A stretch of DNA of 64,000 bases from Treponema sp. OMZ 798 (GTDB taxonomy: Bacteria; Spirochaetota; Spirochaetia; Treponematales; Treponemataceae), in NCBI RefSeq assembly GCF_024181385.1, contig NZ_CP051305.1:1984001-2048000 (forward strand), read 5' to 3'. The number at the start of each line of letters is the position of its first letter. The first letter of the stretch is position 1. Shown in pieces: positions 27,165 through 36,701 of the stretch. The notes beneath the pieces were generated by a model. That model saw only the letters and a program-made list of their open reading frames with translations, was not told where the DNA came from and did no database searches. The translations under genes and the position numbers were made by a program.

Positions 27165-28256
27165 TTACTCCGCGATATAACCTATCAATAGAAGAAGAGT
27201 GTTTTCAAGGCCTTGCTTGTGGATTCTTTCATAGCCGTGAGAGGCTGCAACACCCGTACCGATTAGGGCATGGCGGTAGTCATAGCCTGCACTTAGAGCA
27301 GCGGAAGCGTCCGAGCCGTAAAAAGGATAAATATCTACGGCAAAGTTAAGCTCCATCTCCTTAGCTATTTTGATAAGCTCGCTTGTAAACTCGTAGTTAT
27401 AGGGCCCGGAAGAATCCTTCGCACATATTGAAACTGCATATTCATCGGTATCAAGGTCGCTTCCTACAACTCCCATATCGACTGCAAGCATGTCGCTTAT
27501 GCCTTCGGGGTGTCCTGCAGAAGCGCCGTGTCCTATCTCTTCATAGTTGGTAAACATAATATAGGTCTTGCGTTTTAGTTTTAATTCACCCTTTGCAACC
27601 TGCTCTGCAAGATAGATGAACATACCGCAGCTTGCCTTGTCGTCCAAGTGGCGGCTCTTTAAAAAACCGTTCCCGGCCTTTCGGGCAAGGGATTCAATGG
27701 CCACAACATCGCCGGCCATGATGCCGAGCTTTTCGACATCTTCACGGGATTTTACGATTTCATCGAGGACGAGCTCCATGTTTGCGTCATCTCTTTTTAG
27801 TTCATTTATTTCGCGGGAAGCGTGAACGGCGGGCTCGGTAAGGCGCATGGTTCCCTCGTATTTTTTCCCTTCTCTTGTGATAACGGTTACATTGGACTGC
27901 TCCACATAATTGTACGGAAAGCCTCCGTCAAGAGAGGTACGTAATCGGCCTGAAGATTTAATGTGGCGCACAAAAAGCCCCAGCGTATCGATGTGGGCTG
28001 AAAGTAAAAGAGCCTTATCTCCTTTTTTGCCTGTATTAGGTTCCGCATTTTTATCCAGCTCACAGACAACAGCGCCCTTGTTTGTAAGCCAAGGCTTAAA
28101 GCCGAGACCTGAAAGTCTTTTCATAACATAGTCGGCGGCTTCGCAGGTGTAGCCCGTGGGACTGGGTATATTGCAGATAGTTATGATCTCATCCATAACC
28201 TTTTCGGCTGAATTTGAAATTGAAGTTTTAAGTTCGTTAATCTTATTTTTTTCCAT
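27165..28256 (-). CDS. M42 family metallo-aminopeptidase
   Basis: 363 residues, cytoplasmic di-metal peptidase. Metal ligands are visible in order: SAHIDTLG, HLDDKAS, the catalytic pair NYEEIGHGAS, AVDMGVVG and the terminal ASHGYERIH. This is the layout of M42 glutamyl or leucyl aminopeptidases, which trim peptides after proteolysis. GAGGAG precedes the start. The gene starts nine bases before the channel gene region and may be in the same minus-strand unit. Confidence 0.9.
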   Translation of the reverse strand: MEKNKINELKTSISNSAEKVMDEIITICNIPSPTGYTCEAADYVMKRLSGLGFKPWLTNKGAVVCELDKNAEPNTGKKGDKALLLSAHIDTLGLFVRHIKSSGRLRTSLDGGFPYNYVEQSNVTVITREGKKYEGTMRLTEPAVHASREINELKRDDANMELVLDEIVKSREDVEKLGIMAGDVVAIESLARKAGNGFLKSRHLDDKASCGMFIYLAEQVAKGELKLKRKTYIMFTNYEEIGHGASAGHPEGISDMLAVDMGVVGSDLDTDEYAVSICAKDSSGPYNYEFTSELIKIAKEMELNFAVDIYPFYGSDASAALSAGYDYRHALIGTGVAASHGYERIHKQGLENTLLLLIGYIAE

Positions 28257-28563
28257 GATAAAGCTCCTCTATATCTTATCTTAAGACTTATAGAATATTA
28301 TAGATGGGGAGATATGTCAAGAAGAGGAGAGATGATTCAAATCTCATTGAAAGACGACGAGAAGACTCTTTTGTAAAAAAAAAGATTTTATATGAAAATT
28401 AAATAATTCTAAAAAAACCTAAAAAAAGCTTTGTTGATGCCGATACTCTTAAATATTAAAAGTAAGTGTATTTAAGGTTGTACGATAAAGCCTCCTACCA
28501 AATCATACTGCAAAATTTTAAAGCTTAAATAATGTACATAATACAAAAAGTTGTAGGTCAAGC
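28257..28563. other. Intergenic region, no gene seen
   Basis: 306 bp of AT-rich sequence between divergent units. It must hold the promoter of the M42 gene and possibly of the small gene at 28564; no clear consensus pair or strong hairpin was found. Confidence 0.5.
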
Positions 28564-28770
28564 ATGTATAATAAATTTCAAACTAACCAAAGAGCTATCG
28601 GGTCCGAGAATTCTTATAAGGATAAAACTCAGGACCAGATTTTAATCGAGAAAAGGGCAGAATTATTTTTAAACGCAGCAAAGAAAAATCCCAAAAGATT
28701 TCCCTATAGGATAAAAGGTTTCAAGCCTAATTTCAACTATATTAAACGCAGTTTCCATAAGAAGAAATAG
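28564..28770 (+). CDS. Small basic hypothetical protein
   Basis: 68 residues, strongly basic at the C-terminus (PKRFPYRIKGFKPNFNYIKR, then SFHKKK), no membrane segment. Only a weak ribosome site (GTAGG) precedes the ATG. It lies alone between the M42 gene and the chemoreceptor. No family recognised; could be a nucleic-acid-binding peptide or a remnant. Confidence 0.45.
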   Translation: MYNKFQTNQRAIGSENSYKDKTQDQILIEKRAELFLNAAKKNPKRFPYRIKGFKPNFNYIKRSFHKKK

Positions 28771-28908
28771 ATATTTTTTTAGCAAATACAGTAACCTTTA
28801 ACATAGATTATATATTTATAACATATCTGCTGCCCGCCTTTGAGCCTAAAATAAATTTTATTGGAATAAAGACCGTTATTGTGTTTTTATATTGAAGGAG
28901 AAAATAAA

Positions 28909-31059
28909 ATGAAAAATAATGATTCAAGAGGTGACCTATACCCTAAAAAAAATTCTTATGCCGGGAAATGGGGATTTTCTATAAAAATGAAGTTATTGCT
29001 AAGTGTTTTTGCTCTGCTGCTCTTACAATACATGGTTTTAACATATAAAGACTGGAGGAGCATAAAAAAATTTTCAAACAATCAAATAGAAACACTCGGA
29101 GATATCAAATATTTAGCCTTTATGGATGCCATAAACGGATATACTTTGACGGGAAAGGCCGTTCTTGATGGGATAACAAACAACGAGTCCATAGTCAAGG
29201 CTTTTGAAGAACAAGATAGAGAAAGTCTTTTAACCATAATGAAGCCTGTATATAAAAAACTAAAAGAAAAATATAATGCCAAGCAAGTCCACTTTCACAC
29301 TCCGGAAAACCGTTCATTTTTGCGTCTTCAAAAACCCGAAAAATTCGGAGATGATCTTTCTTCATTTAGAAAAACAGTGGTAAAAGCAAATTCCGAAAAA
29401 CAAATAGTATACGGTTTGGAAACGGGTGTCAGCGATTTAGGTTTCCGCATAATTTTTCCTGTCAATAAAGAGGGTAAGCATCTGGGTACGGTTGAGTACG
29501 GAGGAGCCGTGAATACGGAATTTATTAAAAATTTTACAGAAACCTGCCCTGAAAAAGTTTCAAAATACGGTTTGAATATAAGCGTTTATGCAAAAAATTT
29601 AAACGGTGAATACAAAATAATGGGCTCAAATTTCGAGCAAGAAATAAAAGAAAACCCCGAAGAAGTTATAAGCAAACTGGACAAGGGCTCTTTTATAAAT
29701 ATCTCAAATGATAAAGCTTCCGCCTATTATCATCTTAAAGATTTTTCGAACAACGTAATAGGTTATATAAAATTCGATTACAGCATCGCTCAAATCATAA
29801 CCGCAACCAATCTCTTTTTTATAAGGACATTGCTTATATCCGTAGTAATACTGATTATATTTATTATAATGCTTGTTATATTTATAAATAAATTTATAAA
29901 TTATCCAATAAAAAATACGGCCCGCATACTTAAAAATATTTCTGAAGGAGACGGAGACCTAACGGCAAGTCTTCCGATAAAAGGTAATGACGAAATAACT
30001 TCCCTGTCTCATTATTTTAATTTAACGATAGAAAAAATTGCAAATTCGGTAAAATCGGTTACACACGATACGGAAAGTATGCAGGAAGTCGGAAACAATT
30101 TAGCAGTCAATATGAACGAAACTGCGAGTGCAATTTATCAGATAAACGAAAATATTTCAAACATAAAAAAGCAAATGATGACTCATGCCGGAAGTGTCAT
30201 AGAAATAGGAACCTCATTACAGTCAATGATGAGAACAATCGAAAATCTCGATAACTCGATAGATATTCAAACCTCTACTGTAGATGTTTCAAGCGAATCA
30301 ATTAAGCAGATGGTCGAAAATATAAAAGAAGTATCAAGTATAGTCGAAGAGAACCTTCAAACTCTTGAAGAGCTTAAACTTGCGACCGAAAACGGTAAGG
30401 CCTTAATTACCGAAACGGTCGAGTTAAGCAAGGCTGTAGATTCAAGCTCCGATATTCTTTTGGAAACAAGCGCCATCATCCAAAATATTTCTGCACAAAC
30501 AAATCTTCTTTCAATGAATGCAGGAATTGAAGCGGCTCATGCCGGAGAAGCCGGAAAGGGCTTTGCAGTAGTTGCAGGTGAGATTAGAAAACTTGCAGAA
30601 CAGTCGGGCGGTCAAGGAAAGAAAATCAATGCAATGCTCAAAGATTTAAAAGAAAAGATAGAAAAGGTAAATGATTCCGCTTTAAGCATAGAAAAGCATT
30701 TCGATAATATATTCGCTCTTGTGGAAAAAACAAAGCAGCAAGAGCATGTTATTATGAATGCAATGGATGAACAAAATGAAGGAAACCAACAAATACTGAG
30801 TACAATAAATACTATTGACAATATAACTCATAAAATAAGAAATGTTTCTCAAGAAATGCTTAAAGGAAGCACTCTGGTATCAAATGAGATGAATACTCTT
30901 TCTGCGATGTCAGACAGCATAGCTAACAGTATGAATGAAATGTCATATGGAACGCTTGAGATAAATAAGGCTGTTCACGAGGTAAACGAAATCACTCAAA
31001 AAAATAAGGAGAGTATTGAAAACCTCTCCTTGGAAGTTAAGAAATTCAAGGTAGAATAA
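28909..31059 (+). CDS. Transmembrane methyl-accepting chemotaxis protein
   Basis: 716 residues from ATG 28909, preceded by AAGGAG; the in-frame ATG at 28879 lacks a site. Transmembrane helix 1 is at about 22-42 and helix 2 at about 305-330. Between them is a Cache-like periplasmic sensor (residues about 45-300) with the segment [25 protein letters not shown] region follows and the cytosolic signalling hairpin contains the tip [20 protein letters not shown]. It signals to CheA/CheW. Ligand not predictable, although [12 protein letters not shown] is typical of Cache domains in treponemal and epsilon-proteobacterial receptors. Confidence 0.93.
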   Translation: MKNNDSRGDLYPKKNSYAGKWGFSIKMKLLLSVFALLLLQYMVLTYKDWRSIKKFSNNQIETLGDIKYLAFMDAINGYTLTGKAVLDGITNNESIVKAFEEQDRESLLTIMKPVYKKLKEKYNAKQVHFHTPENRSFLRLQKPEKFGDDLSSFRKTVVKANSEKQIVYGLETGVSDLGFRIIFPVNKEGKHLGTVEYGGAVNTEFIKNFTETCPEKVSKYGLNISVYAKNLNGEYKIMGSNFEQEIKENPEEVISKLDKGSFINISNDKASAYYHLKDFSNNVIGYIKFDYSIAQIITATNLFFIRTLLISVVILIIFIIMLVIFINKFINYPIKNTARILKNISEGDGDLTASLPIKGNDEITSLSHYFNLTIEKIANSVKSVTHDTESMQEVGNNLAVNMNETASAIYQINENISNIKKQMMTHAGSVIEIGTSLQSMMRTIENLDNSIDIQTSTVDVSSESIKQMVENIKEVSSIVEENLQTLEELKLATENGKALITETVELSKAVDSSSDILLETSAIIQNISAQTNLLSMNAGIEAAHAGEAGKGFAVVAGEIRKLAEQSGGQGKKINAMLKDLKEKIEKVNDSALSIEKHFDNIFALVEKTKQQEHVIMNAMDEQNEGNQQILSTINTIDNITHKIRNVSQEMLKGSTLVSNEMNTLSAMSDSIANSMNEMSYGTLEINKAVHEVNEITQKNKESIENLSLEVKKFKVE

Positions 31060-31070
31060 TTTTTTTTTAT

Positions 31071-31115
31071 AAAACCCGATTAAACGGTTTAAGATAAAGC
31101 TTTTAATCGGGTTTT
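31071..31115. terminator. Bidirectional terminator
   Basis: AAAACCCGATTAAA (31071-31084) pairs with TTTAATCGGGTTTT (31102-31115) between convergent genes; the T-runs are inside the arms on both strands. Confidence 0.8.
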
Positions 31116-31131
31116 ATAATTTTAACTAAAA

Positions 31132-31914
31132 CTAAAAACTTCTTCCTCCGCCTCCGTGAGTTCTGCCGCTGGAAGAAGTATGCGTAGAACTTCCCCCGGA
31201 TTTAGATCCGCCGTCTGATTTTGCAATAATTTGCGATACCGTATTGGTAGAAAGAAATACATCATCGACAGTTGCAAATGAAACAAGGCTGTTTTTATTC
31301 ACATCGTAGAAGGGAGCAAAAGCAAAGGCTTCTTTATTTTTATATTTCTTTTGTGTTCCGAAAAATTTAAAAAGAAATACTAAGGCCGCAAGACCTAAGC
31401 TCATTGCAACTTCCAAAAGAGAAAGGCTGTTGTAAAATCTTCTTCCCAAAGTTTTAAGATAGGATTCTATACCGCTAAGATAATCATTTTCTTTTAGTCC
31501 GCCGTATATAAGAGAGTCTAAAAGTTTTTCAATGTTATTGTCGGTCAGGGTGCTTATCGTCTTTTTTCCGTGGGTCGAAATATGGGCATAGCGGCTGCCT
31601 TGACTACCGTCTCCCGTTACAATGAGTAAGAGGCTTCCTTCATATTCGGATCCTTGCCCGTAACCATTATAGTCAAAATAATCATCGGCATAGTCTTGGG
31701 GGCTCTTTTCTCCTGTAGAGGAAACAATTACAATTACAGCATCGGATTTACTTTTGCGGGAAACAGCTTGCAAATATTTTTCTATCTTTGTAAAATTTTC
31801 TTGGCTCAAAACACCGGCTTCGTCTATCAAAAGTTTTTTTTCATTCTCTGCATACGAGCTTAAACCTATGCAGAAAAAAATCATCAACGAGCAAATAATT
31901 TTTTTTACTACCAT
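31132..31914 (-). CDS. TPM-domain (YgcG/YdjH-like) membrane protein
   Basis: 260 residues. Signal peptide (1-22), TPM/DUF477 domain at about 25-160 (LLIDEAGVLSQENFTKIEKYL, DYFDYNGYGQGS), one transmembrane helix at about 168-190, and a Ser/Gly-rich tail ending GGGGRSF, as usual for YgcG-like proteins. It overlaps the zinc-ribbon gene by seven bases. Together with the next two genes it forms a set like ydjH-ydjG-ydjI of Bacillus. TPM domains are linked to membrane-protein turnover and stress. Confidence 0.85.
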   Translation of the reverse strand: MVVKKIICSLMIFFCIGLSSYAENEKKLLIDEAGVLSQENFTKIEKYLQAVSRKSKSDAVIVIVSSTGEKSPQDYADDYFDYNGYGQGSEYEGSLLLIVTGDGSQGSRYAHISTHGKKTISTLTDNNIEKLLDSLIYGGLKENDYLSGIESYLKTLGRRFYNSLSLLEVAMSLGLAALVFLFKFFGTQKKYKNKEAFAFAPFYDVNKNSLVSFATVDDVFLSTNTVSQIIAKSDGGSKSGGSSTHTSSSGRTHGGGGRSF

Positions 31915-32975
31915 ATAAACCTCCCGCCCAAAAGTAAGAGAGCTGCAAGGATTCCCGATATAAGACCTGAAACAAGAGCAAGTTTAGACTTATTTAGCGG
32001 AAGCTCTCCTGAAGATTTTCCGGTCTGTCCGTTTACTGCAAATACATAGGTTTTCCCCCTATAAAGATATGTAAGTATCCACGAAGGAAGCAAAACATAA
32101 TTATAATTTTTTACGGTGTAGGAAGTATTATCTTTTTCATCTTCAATACCTCCGCTGTAATCGGCAGAATCTCTGATAATTCCCTTAGCATAATCTTCTG
32201 CTCTGGTTTTTATTATAGGTTCTACATCTTCTTTTTGGATATCATATTGCTCCGAAAAAAAGCCTGCAAGATAGCCTTGAGAAAAATCTTTTTGCTCATC
32301 GGAATCATAGGGGCTTATTCCATTGATAAGGTTTTTATCTATCTTTGTAAAAGCCAATTCCTGAAACTTATTCAGTTCAAGTTTTCCGGTACGGTCAATC
32401 TTATACTTATCGGTTTTTGTATATTGGGTATCTCCCGCTTTCCATGATGAAGTTTTTAGACCAACGGCGTGATAGTCAACATCGGCTGTAACGTCGGCCT
32501 GCCAATGAGGAAGGTAAACTCCGGTCATTTTTTCTTGTGTACTCGTACTTGTAAAATCAGCCGGAACATATTTTTTTCCTTCTACCCATGAAGCAAAGCG
32601 CTTTAAGGCTTCCTTTTTATCAAGCTTAAAGGGAATAATCTTATCGGGCTTAAATTCTCCTCTAAGCCTGTCGGATAAAACGACAGGACTGTGACAATAA
32701 TAACAAAAGACCGCACTTGAAGTTTCTCCTGCCGCAACTTCCGCTCCGCAGTTATTGCAGTGATATTGCTTTATCCCTCCTTCACCTCCGCTTTCATCTT
32801 CGAAAGAAGATAAGTCTTCAAAGCCGCCCTTCTTTGCTTTTAGTTCCTCCATGTAGCGGGTAATTTCTTCTTCCGTGTAGCTTGAAAAACAATAATCACA
32901 CTTAAAACCTCCCGCCGAGGGTTTATAACTTATCGGTGCTCCGCAGCCCGGACATTTATAATTGTCAACACTCAT
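31908..32975 (-). CDS. Double zinc-ribbon protein with C-terminal membrane anchor (YdjG-like)
   Basis: 355 residues. Two Cys4 zinc ribbons at the N-terminus: YKCPGCGAP...FKCDYCFSSY (about 5-35) and YHCNNCGAE...FCYYCHSPV (about 70-100). The middle is a beta-rich domain (YLPHWQADVTADVDYHAVG). A single hydrophobic helix near residues 333-352 anchors it in the membrane. Arrangement and partners match YdjG of the Bacillus ydjFGHI phage-shock-like operon. GGAGGT precedes ATG. No enzymatic motif is seen. Confidence 0.8.
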   Translation of the reverse strand: MSVDNYKCPGCGAPISYKPSAGGFKCDYCFSSYTEEEITRYMEELKAKKGGFEDLSSFEDESGGEGGIKQYHCNNCGAEVAAGETSSAVFCYYCHSPVVLSDRLRGEFKPDKIIPFKLDKKEALKRFASWVEGKKYVPADFTSTSTQEKMTGVYLPHWQADVTADVDYHAVGLKTSSWKAGDTQYTKTDKYKIDRTGKLELNKFQELAFTKIDKNLINGISPYDSDEQKDFSQGYLAGFFSEQYDIQKEDVEPIIKTRAEDYAKGIIRDSADYSGGIEDEKDNTSYTVKNYNYVLLPSWILTYLYRGKTYVFAVNGQTGKSSGELPLNKSKLALVSGLISGILAALLLLGGRFIW

Positions 32976-33016
32976 GTTCCACCTCCATGTTTATCATACC
33001 TCTATAAAAATAGAAC

Positions 33017-34240
33017 TTATAATTTTGTTCCGCATTCGGGACAGAATTTAGCTCCGGCCTTTATCTCTGCACCGCATGAAGGGCAACCGCTTCCTGCAGG
33101 TTTAGGAGTTCCGCATTCGGCACAAAATTTCCCGGTATTTTTATGGCCGCACTCGGTACAAAACCATTCTCCCGCAGCCTTGCCGGCTCCTCCGCCTGAT
33201 TGCTGCACAGCCCCTTGAGAGGGACATTGAGCATTTTGCTGCATCTGCATTTGCTGCATGTTATTTTGGCTGGCCTGTCCCATAAAGCCGCCGGCCGTAT
33301 TCATGCCCATACCCATTCCCATAAAGGCCATTCCGGCACCGGCTTGATTTGAACCGGCAGCTTCCATACCGCGAGCAACAGAACCTTGAACATAGCCTTC
33401 ACGAACGGACGGATCACCGAGCATAGCGCCCTTGTTCCGCATATTGATAAGCTCTTTAGATTCATCATCGTAGGAAATGCTTGCAATACCGACCGAAAGC
33501 ACCTCCATCCCGCGCAGCTCTTTCCATGAATCGTCGAGGATTTCGGACATGTGTTTGCTTAAAACCGTTCCCTTAGACGGAATAAAGGAAATGCGCTCGC
33601 CTTCCATGGACATTTGGCTGATGGCAGCCTGTAAGGCTTCTAAAAATTCGCTCAAGTATTGCTCGTTTATTTCATCAATGTAAACATTTTCAGCATCCCG
33701 AGGACAGGCTTCTTTAAAAAATTTTATCGGATCGGTTATCTTAATAGAATAATTTCCGAAGGTGCGCAAAAATAATTCCGCATTATAGAAGTTGTCAAAG
33801 TATTGCAAGGGGTTTGGAGTACCGAATTTAATACCCTTAATCTCCTGTAAATTAACATAGAAAACTTCCTGTTTCATCGGAGTAGTACCGCCGAATTTAA
33901 AACGGCTGAATGTTTCTTTTAAGGCATCGCCGAATTGACCTCCGAAAAGAGAAGGAGAAGCCGAATTTTCAACCTTAAAATATCCCGGCTCTGCCGTATA
34001 ATCGACTATCTTTCCTCCGTCTACCAACATCATAAACTGGTTTTGATTTACATGAACGATAGAACCGTTTGAAACGATGTCGCTTGAACCCTTTGTGTTT
34101 TTGTTGCGCTTATCGGTGCGTACGGCGACCCCTTTTGCAAGGACAACGCCCTCGCTCATATCTCCTGCCTCAATAACTTCAAGCCATTGATCGGCCAAAC
34201 CGCCGCCTACAGCTCCAACTGCTGCTGCTATAAGTCCCAT
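33017..34240 (-). CDS. SPFH-domain protein with zinc-ribbon tail (YdjI-like)
   Basis: 407 residues. An SPFH (band-7/virion-core) domain spans about 30-280. A Met/Gln/Gly-rich linker follows (MGMGMGMNTAGG, NNMQQMQMQQN) and then two C-terminal zinc ribbons, WFCTECGHK...FCAECGTPK and GCPSCGAE...FCPECGTKL. This layout is that of YdjI. It is the first gene of the three-gene unit with AAGGAG in front. In Bacillus the homologue recruits YdjG/H and a PspA-type protein to the membrane; no pspA-like gene is seen nearby here. Confidence 0.85.
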   Translation of the reverse strand: MGLIAAAVGAVGGGLADQWLEVIEAGDMSEGVVLAKGVAVRTDKRNKNTKGSSDIVSNGSIVHVNQNQFMMLVDGGKIVDYTAEPGYFKVENSASPSLFGGQFGDALKETFSRFKFGGTTPMKQEVFYVNLQEIKGIKFGTPNPLQYFDNFYNAELFLRTFGNYSIKITDPIKFFKEACPRDAENVYIDEINEQYLSEFLEALQAAISQMSMEGERISFIPSKGTVLSKHMSEILDDSWKELRGMEVLSVGIASISYDDESKELINMRNKGAMLGDPSVREGYVQGSVARGMEAAGSNQAGAGMAFMGMGMGMNTAGGFMGQASQNNMQQMQMQQNAQCPSQGAVQQSGGGAGKAAGEWFCTECGHKNTGKFCAECGTPKPAGSGCPSCGAEIKAGAKFCPECGTKL

Positions 34241-34337
34241 AATTTACTCCTTTACATTTAAATGATATATAACTATAATATAACGAAAAAATCAAAATAT
34301 CAATATTTGAAAACGATATTTTAATTTAGGAAAAACA

Positions 34338-34844
34338 ATGGTCAGACTTGCAGAATTAAAAGATTTATCAAGGGTTGCAGAAATAAATGTTTACGGCTGG
34401 CGAAATACTTATAGGGGCATCGTTGATGATAATTTTTTGTTTTGCGAACTATCGGTTGAAAAATCTATAGAACGTTTAAAGGAAAAGCTTAACTTTGAAA
34501 CAAGCACATCAAAACTGTATCTTTATGAAGATGACAAAGACGGGATAATAAAGGGAATGATGCGTACAGGAATGTGCCGGGACAGCGATAAAAGCGATAG
34601 TTTTGAACTCATGGCTATTTATGTCGAAAAGGCCTTTGAAAAGTCGGGAGTAGGCTCGAAACTAATCACCCATTTTGAAAAAGAAGCAAAAGAATTAGGT
34701 CTCCATGAGTTATGTATTTGGGTATTTCAAGAAAATGGGATTGCAAAAAGTTTTTATGAACATCACGGCTTTAAACCCGACGGCAAAACTCAAATCCAAG
34801 AGGTATTAAAGGCCCCCGAAATGAGGTATGTAAAAATAGTTTAA
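34338..34844 (+). CDS. GNAT family N-acetyltransferase
   Basis: 168 residues. It begins VRLAELKDLSRVAEINVYGWRNTYRGIV, a common GNAT opening. The acetyl-CoA-binding motif A is IYVEKAFEKSGVGSKLITHF (Q/RxxGxG/A form ...KSGVGS), followed by LHELCIWVFQENGIAKSFYEHHGF. Substrate unknown. Weak ribosome site AGGA. It diverges from the SPFH gene and is followed by a minus-strand remnant. Confidence 0.9.
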   Translation: MVRLAELKDLSRVAEINVYGWRNTYRGIVDDNFLFCELSVEKSIERLKEKLNFETSTSKLYLYEDDKDGIIKGMMRTGMCRDSDKSDSFELMAIYVEKAFEKSGVGSKLITHFEKEAKELGLHELCIWVFQENGIAKSFYEHHGFKPDGKTQIQEVLKAPEMRYVKIV

Positions 34845-34856
34845 AAGTTTTATTCT

Positions 34857-35051
34857 TTAGTCGGCAATCAGCCGGCTTGGCTTCACAAGGTTATCCAAAA
34901 AGCCGTATTTTACTTCGTCATTGGGAAAGCCTAATTTGTAAAGCTGAAATTCCTTGTCATAATCTTTTATCGTTAAATAGCCGGACTGGAATAAAATGGG
35001 AATAGGATTATTCATATCGGGACGGTAATCCCGTAAGGCATTTTCGGTCAT
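34857..35051 (-). pseudogene. Fragment of an AAA-ATPase-like (PF09820 type) gene
   Basis: 64 residues with a good ribosome site (GGAAGG). The segment ILFQSGYLTIKDYDKEFQLYKLGFPNDEVKYGFL is the well-known middle part of AAA-ATPase_like proteins, which are normally about 500 residues long and begin with a Walker A domain that is absent here. Both ends of the family are missing. A remnant; whether the piece is still translated is unknown. Confidence 0.75.
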
Positions 35052-35160
35052 TTTCTACCTTCCTACGAATTAATTGTATCATATTTTTTAAACTTTTATA
35101 AGGGGAAACTCGGCTTGCTTTTATGCCGGAAATCGGTTAACATAAAGAAAGGACAAAAAG

Positions 35161-35712
35161 ATGCCGGATAAAATTTCGCACATACTTATTTCAAAAATAT
35201 ATCTCGAAAAAACAAATGACATTAAAGAAAAGGAGTATTTTTATTATGGAGCGATATATCCCGATCTATACGATTTAAGCAAAAAAGAAGAATACTATAA
35301 AAGCCATTTTGTACAAAAAGGAGCCGGATATAGCTCAAAATTATTTGAAAACTTTATTAAAAAGCATAGTTATGCTCCGCCCTCATTTTTAAGAGGTTTG
35401 GATTTTCATATATTTACGGATCACTTTGTTTCTAAAAATTTGAATAGATATTATTCCTTTTACACCGATATAAAAAACAAAACCGATGAAGAGTTGTCAA
35501 AGATATTATCGGATTACGCCCTGCATCATTGCCGAAACGAAAAAATAATTCCGGTAATCTTAAAAGAAGATAACGATGAGCAAATTCAAAATTCTTTTTA
35601 CGAATTTGAAAAATATAGAAAAACGGATATAGGAGATATTTCATCGGTCAACAAAAAATATCTCGAATTTATCGATGAGATAATCGCTCAATATTTAAGC
35701 ACGAAATCTTAA
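35161..35712 (+). CDS. Hypothetical protein, possibly zinc-dependent phospholipase C-like
   Basis: 183 residues, soluble. His and Asp residues occur in a pattern (ISHILISKIYL, GAIYPDLYD, KSHFVQ, GLDFHIFTDHFV, YALHHCRNE) like the metal-binding helices of Zn_dep_PLPC proteins or HD-like hydrolases. No signal peptide. The ATG follows AGAAAGGAC. It converges with prmC, only two bases apart. Assignment is tentative. Confidence 0.5.
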   Translation: MPDKISHILISKIYLEKTNDIKEKEYFYYGAIYPDLYDLSKKEEYYKSHFVQKGAGYSSKLFENFIKKHSYAPPSFLRGLDFHIFTDHFVSKNLNRYYSFYTDIKNKTDEELSKILSDYALHHCRNEKIIPVILKEDNDEQIQNSFYEFEKYRKTDIGDISSVNKKYLEFIDEIIAQYLSTKS

Positions 35713-35714
35713 TT

Positions 35715-36695
35715 TCACTTTGTGCACTCTATCACTCGGTCGCTTCCTGCAAGGTCCTTATGGATTTGAACCGAAGAAAAACCTGCACTTCTAAAAATCT
35801 CCGCGGCTTGGGAGGCGTGGTATTCCCCTGCTTCAACAAAGAGCTTCCCGCTTGCGTTTAAGCCGGAATAAGAGTTTTGTGCCAAGGACGGAAATAGTTC
35901 TAGTCCCTCAGCTCCGCCGTCAAGGGCAAGACGGGGCTCGGAGCGGCCGTCCTCCAAAAGACTTTCCGTAAGCTTCGACGGAACATAAGGAGGATTTGCA
36001 GTTATCAAGTCATAGCTTCGGTTTGAATCAGGTACACTAGGAAAATCAAGGCGCAAATCGGCCCTTACTGCAAGAGTCTTTTTATATAGAGCGGAAGGCA
36101 AAAGAGAAGCCATATTCTTCTTACAAACCTCTAAAGCCCCTTCCGAAATATCCGCAAGCACCAAAAAAAAATTCTCATCAAAATAGTTTTGCACTTCGTA
36201 AGTGCTTTGCACTCTTTGCGCCCTCTGCGGTTTATTTAGAATACTTTCGTAAAGCTCCGCCGCAAGAGAGATTCCTATACAGCCTGAGCCCGTGCAAATA
36301 TCCAAAACAAATAGGGGGTCATTTTTTTCAAATCTTTCACTCGCAAAGTTTAGGGCAAGCTCTACCAAGGTTTCGGTATCGGGCTTGGGGATTAGCACAT
36401 CTTCATTTACATAAAAGCTTCTCCCGAAAAAACCTTTTTTTCCGATTAAATAGGCGATGGGAAGCCCTGCACTTCTTCTTTTTACGAGAACTTCAAAGTC
36501 TTTTTTGTAGGGCAAAAAATCTAAATCGGAATGAGCCAAGATCCAAGAGCGCTCTTTTTTTAGGACATGGGCTATTAAAATATCGGCATCAAAGAGGGCA
36601 GCATTCCTTTCATATCCGTTCCTTGTTAAAAAGTGAGACGAAAGAAAGGAATCGGCTGCAAAAAGACGGGCTTCCCTTATCGTAAAAAAAAGCAT
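35715..36695 (-). CDS. prmC: Release-factor glutamine methyltransferase with in-frame repeat insert
   Basis: Methylates the Gln of the GGQ motif in release factors. 326 residues, against about 280-290 usual. SAM motif VLDICTGSGCIGISLAAEL, catalytic NPPY in LITANPPYVPS, C-terminal GFSSVQIHKDLAG. The extra length is around residues 150-173 (NKPQRAQRVQSTYEVQNYF), which is encoded by a copy of an intergenic repeat (36191-36233) that stays in frame. It begins seven bases after the prfA stop, the expected pairing of enzyme and substrate genes. Confidence 0.93.
   Translation of the reverse strand: MLFFTIREARLFAADSFLSSHFLTRNGYERNAALFDADILIAHVLKKERSWILAHSDLDFLPYKKDFEVLVKRRSAGLPIAYLIGKKGFFGRSFYVNEDVLIPKPDTETLVELALNFASERFEKNDPLFVLDICTGSGCIGISLAAELYESILNKPQRAQRVQSTYEVQNYFDENFFLVLADISEGALEVCKKNMASLLPSALYKKTLAVRADLRLDFPSVPDSNRSYDLITANPPYVPSKLTESLLEDGRSEPRLALDGGAEGLELFPSLAQNSYSGLNASGKLFVEAGEYHASQAAEIFRSAGFSSVQIHKDLAGSDRVIECTK
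36191..36233 (-). repeat. GCAGAG/GCAAAG-type repeat inside prmC
   Basis: Read on the minus strand it is AACCGCAGAGGGCGCAAAG..., resembling 38164-38192 and 63533-63561, followed by the hairpin GCACTT-ACG-AAGTGC (36205-36191). It encodes about 14-24 residues with no counterpart expected in PrmC. Confidence 0.65.
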
Positions 36696-36701
36696 TAAAA
36701 A

